Part shown: positions 35,363 to 44,474 of the stretch, in pieces
How the letters are laid out: every line of letters starts with the position of its first letter
How positions within the stretch are numbered: the first letter of the stretch is position 1
NCBI RefSeq assembly: GCF_014200605.1
Contig: NZ_JACHCE010000010.1
Location: 175,698 to 239,697 of the forward strand
Reading direction: 5' to 3'
Length of the DNA stretch: 64,000 bases
Source of the DNA: Pedobacter cryoconitis
Lineage (GTDB): Bacteria > Bacteroidota > Bacteroidia > Sphingobacteriales > Sphingobacteriaceae
The notes under the pieces: model-generated
What the model saw: only the letters and a program-made list of their open reading frames with translations
The model's database searches: none
What the model was told of the DNA's origin: nothing
Made by a program: the position numbers and the translations under genes

Positions 35363-37384
35363 ATGCATACAAATATTTTCGATCAGATCACGAAGCAATT
35401 TCAGCTGCCTTTTACTAATCCGGTACTGATATTTTCATTATTACTATTTATCATCCTGATTGCCCCTATTTTACTGGGGAAGATAAAAATACCCGGCATT
35501 GTAGGGTTTATCATTGCAGGGATACTTATCGGCCCGAATGGCTTTAATATCCTTAAAAAAAATTCGGCAATAGAGCTTTTTGCCACTATAGGTTTACTCT
35601 ATATCATGTTTATTGCTGGTATTGAGCTTGATCTGGCAGAGTTTAAAAAGAAGAAACATAAGAGTTTTATCTTTGGCTTTCTAACCTTTGCAGTACCCAT
35701 TCTCATTGGTTTCCCGGTCTGTTATTATCTGCTGCATTATTCTCTGCTAACGTCAATTCTGACAGCAAGCATGTTCGCTACACATACTTTAGTAGCCTAC
35801 CCTATTGTCAATAAATTTGGAATCGCTAAAAATGAAGCAGTAGCAGTAACTGTTGGGGGTACAATCCTGACTGACACTGCAGTATTGATTATTCTGGCAG
35901 TCATTATGGGCTCTGTAGAAGGCGAGCTGAACAGTTCTTTCTGGATACAGCTGGCCATCTCGCTCACAATCTTTACAGCAACGGTATTTATTGTGATCCC
36001 AAAAATCGCCAAATGGTTTTTCACTAAACTGGAAAGTGAGAAAACTTCTCATTATATTTTCGTTTTATCGGTTGTGTTTTTCTCTGCTTTCTTAGCACAG
36101 CTGGCCGGTATCGAGCCTATTATCGGGGCCTTTGTGGCAGGACTGGCCTTAAACAGGTTAATTCCGCATTCTTCTATTCTGATGAACAGGATCGAGTTTG
36201 TGGGAAATGCTTTGTTTATTCCCTTTTTTCTGATCAGTGTAGGGATGCTGGTCGATCTGCGCGTATTGTTCAGAGGGCCTGAAGCATTGGTAGTTGCCGG
36301 AGCATTAACTTTAGTGGCAATTGCTGGTAAATACTTTTCTGCGACACTCACACAGTGGATTTTTAAATACACTAAAAATCAGCGTTTACTTATTTTCGGA
36401 TTGAGCAGTGCACATGCCGCAGCCACACTGGCTATTATATTAGTAGGTTACAAGGCCAAAATAATCGATGATAACATTCTTAACGGAACAATTATACTGA
36501 TCCTGATTACCTGTGTATTTGCTTCTTTTGCGACCGAAAAAGCCAGCAGGGATATTGTTTCTGAGGAAGAGATTTCCGGTCCCGAACCTGTACAGGACCA
36601 GGAAAACATTTTAATTCCTATTGCGGATTTCAATAATATGGAGACCATGCTTGATCTTGCCGTATTGTTCAAGGATAAAGCTTCAGAAAGACCAATTAAC
36701 CTGCTTTCTGTAGTGCCCGATAGTGATAATGCACAGGCAAATCTGCTGATCGCCCGTAAAAAATTAAATGATTCTGTTAAATATGCTTCTGGTAATGATA
36801 CACTGGTCAAAGTGATTGCTACATTAGATCACAACGTATCGAGTGGCGTTCTGCGTATTGCAAAAGAAAAGTCATCGAATATTATTATTACCGGCTGGCC
36901 AAGGAAGTCGACAGTGATTGATAAATTTTTAGGGGACAAATCTGCTGCACTGATTGAGAAATCACCAGCTAACTTATTTATTCTGTATCTCAATAAACCA
37001 ATCACAGTGCATACAGGGATACAACTAATTTGTCCACCGGCGTATCTGATGGAGAAAAACATGAAGGTATGGCTGGCTAAAGTTTGCAAACTCAGCACTG
37101 AACTCAGCTTATCTGTGAATTGCTATTGTGATGACGCGACGAAGATTCATATTGAACATGCTTTAAAAGCAATTAAAGCTAATATTACCTTTAAATTTGA
37201 TGCAACTGAAATCTGGAAAGACTGGAGAATATTAAAGCAAAAGATGATGCCTGATGACTTTATGATTGTAGTTTTAGATCGGAAACAAGAAACTACTTAT
37301 CTGCTTTCTCTTACTTTTACGCAGCGTAAACTGGAACATCTTTTTGAATCACAAACTAAGCTGCTGATCTATCCGCAGATTTAG
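35363..37384 (+). CDS. CPA2-family cation:proton antiporter with C-terminal cytoplasmic domain
   Basis: A 673-residue exchanger. The first roughly 390 residues form 12 helices of the KefB/NapA type (ELFATIGLLYIMFIAGIELDL; GAFVAGLALNRLIP). The remaining roughly 280 residues are cytoplasmic and resemble a pair of universal-stress-protein-like folds rather than the TrkA-N domain of KefB, which suggests nucleotide regulation. It is co-transcribed with the upstream CPA1 antiporter and followed by a strong terminator. Confidence 0.85.
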   Translation: MHTNIFDQITKQFQLPFTNPVLIFSLLLFIILIAPILLGKIKIPGIVGFIIAGILIGPNGFNILKKNSAIELFATIGLLYIMFIAGIELDLAEFKKKKHKSFIFGFLTFAVPILIGFPVCYYLLHYSLLTSILTASMFATHTLVAYPIVNKFGIAKNEAVAVTVGGTILTDTAVLIILAVIMGSVEGELNSSFWIQLAISLTIFTATVFIVIPKIAKWFFTKLESEKTSHYIFVLSVVFFSAFLAQLAGIEPIIGAFVAGLALNRLIPHSSILMNRIEFVGNALFIPFFLISVGMLVDLRVLFRGPEALVVAGALTLVAIAGKYFSATLTQWIFKYTKNQRLLIFGLSSAHAAATLAIILVGYKAKIIDDNILNGTIILILITCVFASFATEKASRDIVSEEEISGPEPVQDQENILIPIADFNNMETMLDLAVLFKDKASERPINLLSVVPDSDNAQANLLIARKKLNDSVKYASGNDTLVKVIATLDHNVSSGVLRIAKEKSSNIIITGWPRKSTVIDKFLGDKSAALIEKSPANLFILYLNKPITVHTGIQLICPPAYLMEKNMKVWLAKVCKLSTELSLSVNCYCDDATKIHIEHALKAIKANITFKFDATEIWKDWRILKQKMMPDDFMIVVLDRKQETTYLLSLTFTQRKLEHLFESQTKLLIYPQI

Positions 37385-37390
37385 AATTAT

Positions 37391-37435
37391 ACTGCGGATT
37401 TGAACTCTTGCCGATTTCAAGTCCGCAGTTTTTTA
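37391..37435 (+). terminator. Rho-independent terminator of the antiporter operon
   Basis: A 14-bp stem (ACTGCGGATTTGAA arm 37391-37404, paired to 37416-37429 with one G-T) with an 11-base loop is followed by TTTTTT. It touches the stop of the convergent YfiT gene. Confidence 0.85.
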
Positions 37436-37972
37436 CCAGCCTTTTCGCTTACGCAATGATAAAATCTGTTCGGCATGGTGTTTTCCATGCCAGCTGTAGA
37501 TGTTAGTCATTTGCCATAAAGGGACATAAGTTTTAGAAACAGGATGATAGTATTCCCTGTTCCAGTCCTGATCTGTCATTTGCATTAACATAGAAGTCCA
37601 GCGGCGGTGTAAGGCATGAATAAGTGTAATCGAAACATTTAAAGGTACATCAGTCACATCAGGTAATTCTGCCCATAACTGCTCTTCATAAGGTGTAATA
37701 GCTGGCCGGTCTTCTGTCAAGGCTAGTTTCAGTCTGATATAGGCATTCATATGGCTATCAGCGATATGGTGGATCACCTGTATCGTATTCCAGCCACCTT
37801 CCCGATAAGGTACATTTAACTGTGCTTCATCCAGGTTTTCAATGCAATAGTCCAGCAGCAGTGGAACAGATCTGATCGCACCTATCCACGAGGCCAGTGA
37901 CTGCGGTGTATAAGTAGCTGCCGGCACAAAACGTCCGATCGGATAAGCATGCTTTTCCTGAGAATTTTCCAT
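37433..37972 (-). CDS. YfiT/DinB-family metal-dependent hydrolase or thiol transferase
   Basis: A four-helix-bundle protein of 179 residues. The metal-site histidines are visible in VIHHIADSHMNAY and in WHGKHHAEQI, in the positions expected for YfiT (BstA-type). Characterised relatives are bacillithiol transferases, but that thiol may be absent in some Bacteroidota and the true co-substrate here is unknown. It is 9 bases downstream of the ABM-domain gene and belongs to the same transcript. Confidence 0.85.
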   Translation of the reverse strand: MENSQEKHAYPIGRFVPAATYTPQSLASWIGAIRSVPLLLDYCIENLDEAQLNVPYREGGWNTIQVIHHIADSHMNAYIRLKLALTEDRPAITPYEEQLWAELPDVTDVPLNVSITLIHALHRRWTSMLMQMTDQDWNREYYHPVSKTYVPLWQMTNIYSWHGKHHAEQILSLRKRKGW

Positions 37973-37981
37973 AGTTAGTAT

Positions 37982-38272
37982 TTAAAAGATTCTGGTATAG
38001 TGTTCAACTTTAGGGAATGGATTATAAAAATGATGAAGCAGTTCTTTCCACTTCAGGTATTCTGCCGATGTCCTGAACCCAACAGTATGGTCTTCGAGTG
38101 TTTCCCATTTCACCAGCAAAAGATATTGTTCCCGATTTTCGATACAGCGCTGAAGTTCATGATCAATATATCCCGGCATTCTGGATATAATCTGCTGTGC
38201 CTGTTCAAAAGCAAGTTCAAACTGTGCAGTCTGATCTGGCAAAACATTTAATATAGCTTGTTCAAGTATCAT
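37982..38272 (-). CDS. Antibiotic biosynthesis monooxygenase (ABM) domain protein
   Basis: A 96-residue ferredoxin-like fold protein. The hallmark order is visible: AILNVLPDQTAQFELAFEQA, then MPGYIDHELQRC, then a WETLEDHTVGFRTS segment. Members are heme-degrading or small monooxygenases, or of unknown role. It lies between the YfiT gene and the sigma-54 regulator on the same strand. Confidence 0.82.
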   Translation of the reverse strand: MILEQAILNVLPDQTAQFELAFEQAQQIISRMPGYIDHELQRCIENREQYLLLVKWETLEDHTVGFRTSAEYLKWKELLHHFYNPFPKVEHYTRIF

Positions 38273-38281
38273 GCTGTTTTT

Positions 38282-39613
38282 TTAGGAAATATGATATTCT
38301 TCCAGTTTACGATAAAGAGTTGTCAGCCCTATACCGAGTAAACGTGAAGTTTCGGTTTTATTATTACCAGTATATTTTAACACCTTAATGATATGCATTT
38401 TTTCGACAGTTTCCATTTTCATCCCATCTCCTTCTACTGCTTCATGGTGAAATTCGTAAGGAAGTAAACTGGCGTTAAGAATCTGACCATCAGATAAAAT
38501 AACTACTCTTTCTATCACATTTTTCAGTTCTCTTATATTTCCTTTCCAAACATGGTTCTGCAGATTTGCACTAAATTGCTCATCCATTGTAAAATCAGGT
38601 TTGTTCACTTTAGCAGCAAATTGTTTCAGATAATGTTTGGCAATTAACAGTACATCACCTTTTCTTTCATTTAAAGAAGGGAGTTCTATAGAGAAAACTG
38701 ACAATCTGTAGAACAAGTCCAGTCTGAACCGGCCTTCTTCTGCTTCTGTTTTTAAATCTCTGTTTGTTGCGGCTATAATACGGACATTTACTTTGGTGGT
38801 TTGAGTATCCCCTACTTTAATAAAAGTCTGATTTTCAAGCACACGTAATAACTTGGCCTGTAAATCCAGGTTCATTTCACCAATTTCATCCAGGAATAAG
38901 GTCCCTTCATTAGCTTCCTGTAATAAGCCCTTTTTATCTTTCTGAGCGCCGGTGAAAGCACCCTGCTTATAACCGAACAGCTCACTTTCAAGCAAATCAG
39001 GATTAAACCCACTGCAATTTAAAGCAACAAATGGCTTTACTTTCCGCTGGCTTTCAAAGTGAATAGCCTGAGCAAAAACTTCTTTACCAGTTCCTGTTTC
39101 TCCTAATAATAAAACGGTAGTATCTGTTGGCGCCACTTTGCGGGCAAGATCTATCGCTGCTAAAATAGGTTTGGATTGTCCCAGTATAGCGGTGAAATCA
39201 TATTGTTTCTGTATTTTGGATTCCAGCTCAAATACCCGGTATTGCAGTTTTGCTTTATCCATAGCTTTATAAACTAACGGGATGATTTTATCATTATCAT
39301 CTCCTTTAGTGATATAATCAAATGCGCCATTTCGCATGGCCTTTACCCCATCCTGAATAGTTCCGAAAGCAGTCAGATTGATCACTTCCGCATAGGGTTT
39401 GATTTCTTTGATTTGTTTAACTAGCTCTACCCCATTGATATCCGGCAATTTAACATCGCTGATAACTACATGAACTTCTTGCGCTGCCAATACTTTAAGA
39501 CCTTCTTTGCCCGTATTGGCCTGAAATACAGTAAATCCTTCCAGTTCTATAATTCTCGCCAAAAGACTGCATATCTTTTTTTCATCATCAATAATCAGAA
39601 CGCTTTGCTGCAT
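38282..39613 (-). CDS. Sigma-54-dependent response regulator (NtrC family)
   Basis: A 443-residue activator with three domains. The receiver has phosphoacceptor D53 (ISDVKLPDING). The AAA+ ATPase has Walker A GETGTGKE (171-178), the sigma-54 contact loop GAFTGA (218-223) and Walker B FLDEIG. A Fis-type helix-turn-helix lies at the C-terminus (NNKTETSRLLGIGLTTLYRKL). No histidine kinase is adjacent, so it is an orphan. Ten bases separate its stop from the ABM gene start, so the small genes downstream are transcribed with it. Confidence 0.92.
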   Translation of the reverse strand: MQQSVLIIDDEKKICSLLARIIELEGFTVFQANTGKEGLKVLAAQEVHVVISDVKLPDINGVELVKQIKEIKPYAEVINLTAFGTIQDGVKAMRNGAFDYITKGDDNDKIIPLVYKAMDKAKLQYRVFELESKIQKQYDFTAILGQSKPILAAIDLARKVAPTDTTVLLLGETGTGKEVFAQAIHFESQRKVKPFVALNCSGFNPDLLESELFGYKQGAFTGAQKDKKGLLQEANEGTLFLDEIGEMNLDLQAKLLRVLENQTFIKVGDTQTTKVNVRIIAATNRDLKTEAEEGRFRLDLFYRLSVFSIELPSLNERKGDVLLIAKHYLKQFAAKVNKPDFTMDEQFSANLQNHVWKGNIRELKNVIERVVILSDGQILNASLLPYEFHHEAVEGDGMKMETVEKMHIIKVLKYTGNNKTETSRLLGIGLTTLYRKLEEYHIS

Positions 39614-39711
39614 AGTTACAAAATTTCGTCAAAAATAGTTATAATAAGACATATGTAATCAAGACTGATCCTGTAATAATTGGTAACACGGTCATATTCA
39701 TTAAAAAATCT

Positions 39712-39719
39712 TATTTTTG
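39712..39719 (+). promoter_or_regulatory. -7 element of the HD phosphohydrolase gene
   Basis: TATTTTTG matches TAnnTTTG 22 bases before the start codon. A TTG lies further upstream (39680-39682) but at a longer spacing than usual. Confidence 0.4.
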
Positions 39720-39741
39720 TACAATAAAAATCCGCACCGTT

Positions 39742-41820
39742 TTGGCTAAAATCAAAAAGAATTCACATAAAATCCTTTACAGAAAGTATTCATCAAATAT
39801 TAAATATATTATGATGGTACTCACTGTACTTATCATTACCTTCTTTTTACCTAAACAACCGCGTTTCAGGTATGAATTTCAAAAGGGTAAAGTTTGGCTG
39901 AACAAAGATCTTGTTTCACCATTCAGCTTTGCAATCCTGAAGACTAATCCGCAGGTAAATACCGATAAGCAAGACGCATTGGAGAATGTCCTTCCTATTT
40001 ACCGTTACAATACAGAGTTATACGCTACTGTAGAAGAGGCTTATATGAATGAGTTTGATGTTAAATGGCGCGGAAATGCTTTTCCAGAAGAAGAGAAAAA
40101 CCCGAATAAAATTGCTTCACTCAAATTATTAAAAAGTATTTACGAGAAAGGGATTATAGCCTTAAACCCTAAACATCAAAAGGGCCGGAAATATTATGAC
40201 ATCTCCCTTTTAAATAACAACATCACAAAAACGATCAGTACACAGGATGTATTTACGGTACAAACTGCGCTGGATTATTTCAATACCACCTTTACCTCTA
40301 TTAAAGTAAAGGAAAAAGAGGTCGTGATGAATCTGGTGGAAGATCATTTACAGCCCAATATTGTATTTGATGAAAAACTGACTGCAATTGTGCAGAACAA
40401 TACGATCAATAGTCTTTCGACTACCCGTGGGATGGTTCAGAAAGGAGAATTGATCATCGCAAAAAATAATGTGATTGACGATGAGGTTTTCCAGAAACTT
40501 CAATCTTTCAAAGAGACTTATGAAGCACAGACCAAGACTATCGGGGACAGTAAACTGGTATATCTTGGCCAGATCTTACTGGTAGGATTTATTCTGACCC
40601 TGCTGATGGTATTTCTTTCTATGTTCAGAAAAGATATTTTCAGCGATAACAGACAGTTATCATTACTGCTGTTAATTATTACCATGCTGCTACTGGCTTT
40701 GACCTGGTCTATTAAACTCAATATGCCAAGTCTTTACTATATCCCTTTCTGTATTGTTCCTATTATCATCAGGATACTTTTTGATACCCGGCTGGCATTG
40801 TACCTCCATTTACTTGTTATTCTGATAGCAGGCTTCTTTGTCCCAAATAGCTTTGAATTTGTATTCTATCAGGTTACTGCAGGTATGGTTGCGATCTATA
40901 GTATCAGAAACCTGATCAAAAGAGAACAATTGTTATTATCTGCATTATTTATCTTAACAGCTTATTTTATCTGTTTCGTAGGGATTGCGTTATTAAGGGA
41001 TGGTTCATTTAAAGATATTGAATGGATCAACTTTGTACCTTTTATTATCAGTGTTCTTTTATCATTACTGGCTTACCCGCTGATCTATGCTTTTGAGCGT
41101 GTATTTGGAATAACTTCTGATGTCGCTCTGATTGAGCTCACCAACACGAATAACAAGCTATTAAGAGAACTGGCGTTTAAAGCTCCGGGAACTTTCCAGC
41201 ATTCCTTACAGGTCGCTAATTTAGCTGAGGCTGCAATCTTTAAAATCGGTGGAAATTCGCTGCTCGTAAGGGCCGGTGCTTTGTACCATGACATTGGTAA
41301 AATTGAAAACCCTCAGTACTTTATTGAGAACCAGAATACGACCTTAAGCCCGCACGATAAACTGCCTTATGAGCAAAGTGCACAGATCATCATTAAGCAC
41401 GTCCATAAAGGTATTGAGATTACCCGGAGACATCAGTTACCGGAAAGTGTGATTGACTTTATCAGAACACATCATGGAAATACACGTGTAGATTATTTCT
41501 ATCAGTCCTTCCTGAAGAATTCTCCAGAGAAATTTGTAGATGAAAATATCTTCCGTTACCCTGGTCCTATCCCTTTTTCTAAGGAAACAGGGGTATTAAT
41601 GCTTGCCGATTCGGTCGAAGCAGCCTCAAGAAGTATCAAAAATCCTAATGCGCAAAACATAAATGACCTGGTTGAACGCATCATTAACTACAAGCTGGAA
41701 CAAAATCAATTAGATAATTGCGATTTAACGTTAAAAGATATAGAAACTATAAAGCTGATATTCAAGACAATGCTTATGAGCATCTATCATGTGCGTATAG
41801 ATTACCTACAAAATGTTTAA
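39742..41820 (+). CDS. 7TM HD-family phosphohydrolase (PgpH-like)
   Basis: A 692-residue inner-membrane protein. One helix near the N-terminus is followed by a large extracytoplasmic 7TMR-HDED domain (about 50-265), about seven helices (275-470), and a cytoplasmic HD domain with FQHSLQV and the HD pair H516-D517 in LYHDIGKIENP. In Gram-positive bacteria this family degrades cyclic di-AMP. Whether that is its substrate here needs a c-di-AMP cyclase, which is common in Bacteroidota. The start is a TTG that yields MAKIKK; the next ATG is 23 codons on and would cut into the first helix. Confidence 0.88.
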   Translation: MAKIKKNSHKILYRKYSSNIKYIMMVLTVLIITFFLPKQPRFRYEFQKGKVWLNKDLVSPFSFAILKTNPQVNTDKQDALENVLPIYRYNTELYATVEEAYMNEFDVKWRGNAFPEEEKNPNKIASLKLLKSIYEKGIIALNPKHQKGRKYYDISLLNNNITKTISTQDVFTVQTALDYFNTTFTSIKVKEKEVVMNLVEDHLQPNIVFDEKLTAIVQNNTINSLSTTRGMVQKGELIIAKNNVIDDEVFQKLQSFKETYEAQTKTIGDSKLVYLGQILLVGFILTLLMVFLSMFRKDIFSDNRQLSLLLLIITMLLLALTWSIKLNMPSLYYIPFCIVPIIIRILFDTRLALYLHLLVILIAGFFVPNSFEFVFYQVTAGMVAIYSIRNLIKREQLLLSALFILTAYFICFVGIALLRDGSFKDIEWINFVPFIISVLLSLLAYPLIYAFERVFGITSDVALIELTNTNNKLLRELAFKAPGTFQHSLQVANLAEAAIFKIGGNSLLVRAGALYHDIGKIENPQYFIENQNTTLSPHDKLPYEQSAQIIIKHVHKGIEITRRHQLPESVIDFIRTHHGNTRVDYFYQSFLKNSPEKFVDENIFRYPGPIPFSKETGVLMLADSVEAASRSIKNPNAQNINDLVERIINYKLEQNQLDNCDLTLKDIETIKLIFKTMLMSIYHVRIDYLQNV

Positions 41821-41826
41821 TTTTTT

Positions 41827-41856
41827 TTTGTTTTAATGATACTATTACTATATTTG
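41827..41856 (+). promoter_or_regulatory. Promoter of tRNA-Ser
   Basis: TTTG (41827-41830) and TATATTTG (41849-41856) are separated by 18 bases, a near-ideal match to the Bacteroidota -33/-7 consensus. A start site would fall near 41863, about 25 bases before the tRNA. Confidence 0.7.
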
Positions 41857-41887
41857 CAACCCCGGAAAACGGGTAACAAATTTAAAC

Positions 41888-41974
41888 GGAGGGATGCCTG
41901 AGTGGCCGAAAGGAACAGTTTGCTAAACTGTCGTACTGGCAACGGTACCGAGGGTTCGAATCCCTCTTCCTCCG
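41888..41974 (+). tRNA. tRNA-Ser (GCU anticodon)
   Basis: An 87-base class II tRNA. The acceptor GGAGGGA pairs with TTCCTCC (one G-T), with discriminator G at 41974. The D arm contains TGAGTGG. The anticodon stem ACAGT/ACTGT encloses the loop TTGCTAA with anticodon GCT at 41922-41924. There is a long variable arm, and the T arm is GAGGGTTCGAATCCCTC. CCA is not encoded. It reads AGC/AGU serine codons. Confidence 0.95.
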
Positions 41975-41988
41975 CTGAAATGAACAAG

Positions 41989-42021
41989 AAGCCTGCAATC
42001 TTAAGATGAGCAGGCTTTTTT
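41989..42021 (+). terminator. Rho-independent terminator after tRNA-Ser
   Basis: An 8-bp stem (AAGCCTGC at 41989-41996, GCAGGCTT at 42010-42017) and a 13-base loop are followed by TTTT. It shows that the tRNA is transcribed separately from the Fic gene. Confidence 0.8.
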
Positions 42022-42050
42022 GTTTATCTTTATTTAACAAGAGGAAAAAA

Positions 42051-42836
42051 ATGCTGGAAATGGATTTACAAATCATCCCAAAAGACTTGCTTGAACAGTA
42101 CAAGACAACTGTTAATGAGGAAGCTTTATTTACAGCATTTAATCAATTGGAAGACGCCCCTCTTTCTACAGAGGAATTTAGTTTTTATACTTCAGTAGCA
42201 TCGGTGTATTCCAGTAAAATTGAAGGGGAAGCTATAGAATTAGATTCTTACATCAAACACAAGCGTTTTCACATTGAATTTCAACCTGATTATACCCGCA
42301 AGATAGACGATCTGTACCTTGCTTACCAATTCGCTTCAGAAACCAGACCAGATAAAGAGACTTTTGCAGAGATGCATTCCCTTTTAGCCAGACATATCGT
42401 ATCTACAAACTGGCTGGGAAAGTTTAGAAATCAAAATATGTTTGTCACCACAAAAGACGGTCGTATTGAGTATGTAGCAGCTACTCCTTTTGAAGTGACG
42501 TCTGAAATGGATAAATTGTACACTGATCTGGAGATATTATTGAATACTGAACTAACTATATCAGAGACTTTCTTTTTTGCCAGCATGATTCATCTCGTAT
42601 TTGTAAAAATACATCCTTGGAATGATGGGAACGGGCGCAGTGCCCGTCTGCTTGAAAAATGGTTCCTTGCTCAGAAACTAGGTGCTAAAGCCTGGTTTGT
42701 ACAATCTGAGAAATACTATTATACTCAGCATGAAACTTACTATAGCAACATAAGAGCCCTAGGATTGGAATATCAGGATTTAGACTATTCAAAAGCATTA
42801 TCATTTTTATTGATGTTGCCAAAGTCTGTAACATAA
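42051..42836 (+). CDS. Fic-family protein (class II, self-inhibited)
   Basis: A 261-residue AMP-transferase-type protein. The Fic core HPWNDGNGRSARL contains catalytic H188, the phosphate-binding GNG and R196. The N-terminal inhibitory helix has S54-S-K-I-E58-G, matching (S/T)xxxE(G/N), so it is a class II Fic protein whose activity is restrained by Glu58. The ATG at 42051 is chosen because GAGG lies 8 bases before it and the frame further upstream runs through the tRNA terminator. It stands alone, with no antitoxin gene. The target is unknown; many such proteins modify host or self proteins. Confidence 0.88.
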   Translation: MLEMDLQIIPKDLLEQYKTTVNEEALFTAFNQLEDAPLSTEEFSFYTSVASVYSSKIEGEAIELDSYIKHKRFHIEFQPDYTRKIDDLYLAYQFASETRPDKETFAEMHSLLARHIVSTNWLGKFRNQNMFVTTKDGRIEYVAATPFEVTSEMDKLYTDLEILLNTELTISETFFFASMIHLVFVKIHPWNDGNGRSARLLEKWFLAQKLGAKAWFVQSEKYYYTQHETYYSNIRALGLEYQDLDYSKALSFLLMLPKSVT

Positions 42837-42954
42837 AAAGATTAAGAGTCAGAAACTATCATAAAGACTCAATCCGTTACTGGGCTTATAAAACTCTCTA
42901 TTACGAGCAAAACGAGGGTTTCTTCGATCTTAGAAATTATTGGGTCATTAAGTG

Positions 42955-42981
42955 TTTGAAGCCCTCTTCCCCCTGAAAGAA
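42955..42981. repeat. Degenerate tRNA-Ser 3' end, copy 1
   Basis: TTTGAAGCCCTCTTCCCCC here aligns with TTCGAATCCCTCTTCCTCC of the tRNA-Ser T arm and acceptor (16 of 19 identical). TGAAA and GAA then match the flank after a 2-base gap. It lies between Fic and the kinase-like gene in an otherwise empty 288-base stretch. It could be an attachment-site remnant. Confidence 0.4.
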
Positions 42982-43124
42982 ACAGCGAATGTTACGATCA
43001 AAGCGTCAAACTATATATCATTGATTAGTGTACCAAAGTAGCAGAATACAACCATTTAAGATTACATTTATTACAAGAGCAATATATTTGCTTTTGTATT
43101 TTTACAAATTATAATCCAAACAAA

Positions 43125-43922
43125 ATGAAAGCAATAGCCGATCTATTCGGGGGAAATTCTGATGAAAATGTACAATTTCTTTCAGGTGGTCAAAATACCT
43201 CTGTGAAGGTTGGACATATCGTCTTAAAACCTATAAATAATCCAGAGGAATATAATTGGATGGGCTCTGCACTCGAAGACATTGATTTTGAAGGGATTAA
43301 TGTTGCTAAACCAATTAGGTCTAAAACCGGTAAATTTATCGAAAATGGATATGGAGCCACAAATTATTTTGATGGTTCTTTTGTTCCAAATAGATTAAAG
43401 GAAAAACTAGAAATTAGTAGAAAATTCCATCAAGCAATAAAGTATATTAATAGACCATTGGATTTTGAACTTTGGGATAATTCTTGGAAAAAAGCCCAAC
43501 GAATTGCATTCAAAAAAATCCCAATACCTTCAGATATTCCGTCTAAAGCAACAGAAATCATTGAAAGTTTGCTAAATAAGTTAAGCGTCCCAAGTCTAAG
43601 TACGCAATTTGTACATTGCGATCTTGCAGGAAACATGCTTTTTAGTGATAAACAAACACTATTGATAGATCTAACACCAGGTTTTTTTCCTGTGGAGTAT
43701 TCTGAAACACTTTTAATAGTTGATAGTATTGCCTGGCATGATCAGCCATTAAATAGTTTAAACTTATTATCGTATAATACGGATGTCTTGCGCCCGTTAG
43801 TTGCTAGAGCTATTGCTTTCCGGCTCATTGTCCCTCTGTTAAATCAAGAAAGGGATATTGGTGATTTCGAAAAAGAATTAGATCACTATTCCAGTATTGC
43901 TCGATTTTTAAACTTGATTTAA
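43125..43922 (+). CDS. Aminoglycoside phosphotransferase-like kinase of unknown substrate
   Basis: A 265-residue protein with the small-molecule kinase fold. The catalytic loop reads H164-C-D166-L-A-G-N170 (HxDxxxxN) and the metal-binding Asp is in LIDLTP (D182). The N-terminal lobe is short, and the nucleotide lysine would be K35 in HIVLKP. It resembles TIGR02569-type and macrolide or aminoglycoside kinases, but no resistance spectrum can be predicted. The base composition is more AT-rich than in the core regions, and it lies in the tRNA-linked accessory stretch. Confidence 0.7.
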   Translation: MKAIADLFGGNSDENVQFLSGGQNTSVKVGHIVLKPINNPEEYNWMGSALEDIDFEGINVAKPIRSKTGKFIENGYGATNYFDGSFVPNRLKEKLEISRKFHQAIKYINRPLDFELWDNSWKKAQRIAFKKIPIPSDIPSKATEIIESLLNKLSVPSLSTQFVHCDLAGNMLFSDKQTLLIDLTPGFFPVEYSETLLIVDSIAWHDQPLNSLNLLSYNTDVLRPLVARAIAFRLIVPLLNQERDIGDFEKELDHYSSIARFLNLI

Positions 43923-43983
43923 TCGATATTAATTGAATTTACATCAGTAATAGGAATTTCAAAATAAGTTGTTTACAGAGTCA

Positions 43984-44400
43984 TTAAGAATTGTGGGCAA
44001 ATACTTTTTTTACGGCATTGGCTTCGTTTTCAACTAAATGGCTAAATTCTGCTTCGGATAAAGATGAAGATGCTGGTACGAATATAACATTGGGATAATT
44101 GATAATCTGTCTATACAATATTTGAGCCCGGAATATCCCTGTCAACAAGGTATTTCTTTTCATAAATATGGTATGGTTTACGGGTTGTATTTAAATGCTC
44201 CCCAAAACCACCAGTACATACTAATCTGAGATCTTGATTTGCATTATAAAACCAGAAGCACAATCAAGTCTGTCCTTAGCAATTCGAGATAAATTACCTT
44301 TTGAATCATTTGGAGCACTGATATTATCATTAAATTGTTCATGCTCCTAAATAAAACACCGCCAATTGCACCTTCCATCCCGATCTAAAACCCCTCATAA
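43984..44400 (-). pseudogene. Broken YdcF/DUF218-family gene
   Basis: Three pieces in different frames of the minus strand read as one YdcF-like protein: SKGNLSRIAKDRLDCASGFI (frame ending near 44226), then QDLRLVCTGGFGEHLNTT with KPYHIYEKKYLVDRDIP (ending near 44112), then FVPASSSLSEAEFSHLVENE to a stop at 43984. The middle piece is the family's central CTGG block. About 70 residues expected between the second and third pieces are missing. At least two frameshifts and one internal deletion are therefore present. The last piece has its own ATG (44163) and 59 codons, but I take it as debris rather than a gene. Confidence 0.65.
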
Positions 44401-44474
44401 GTGAACAAAAATCATTTTTGATGAAATCCATAGATATTTTAACAACAGTTGTATACTCTAACTGATAGATAGTG

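Noticed and set aside
36052..36372. Minus-strand ORF of 106 codons
   Set aside because: It is antisense to the CPA2 antiporter; composition mirrors that gene.
41882..42103. Minus-strand ORF of 73 codons
   Set aside because: It runs through the tRNA-Ser gene, its terminator and the Fic start; it is a shadow.
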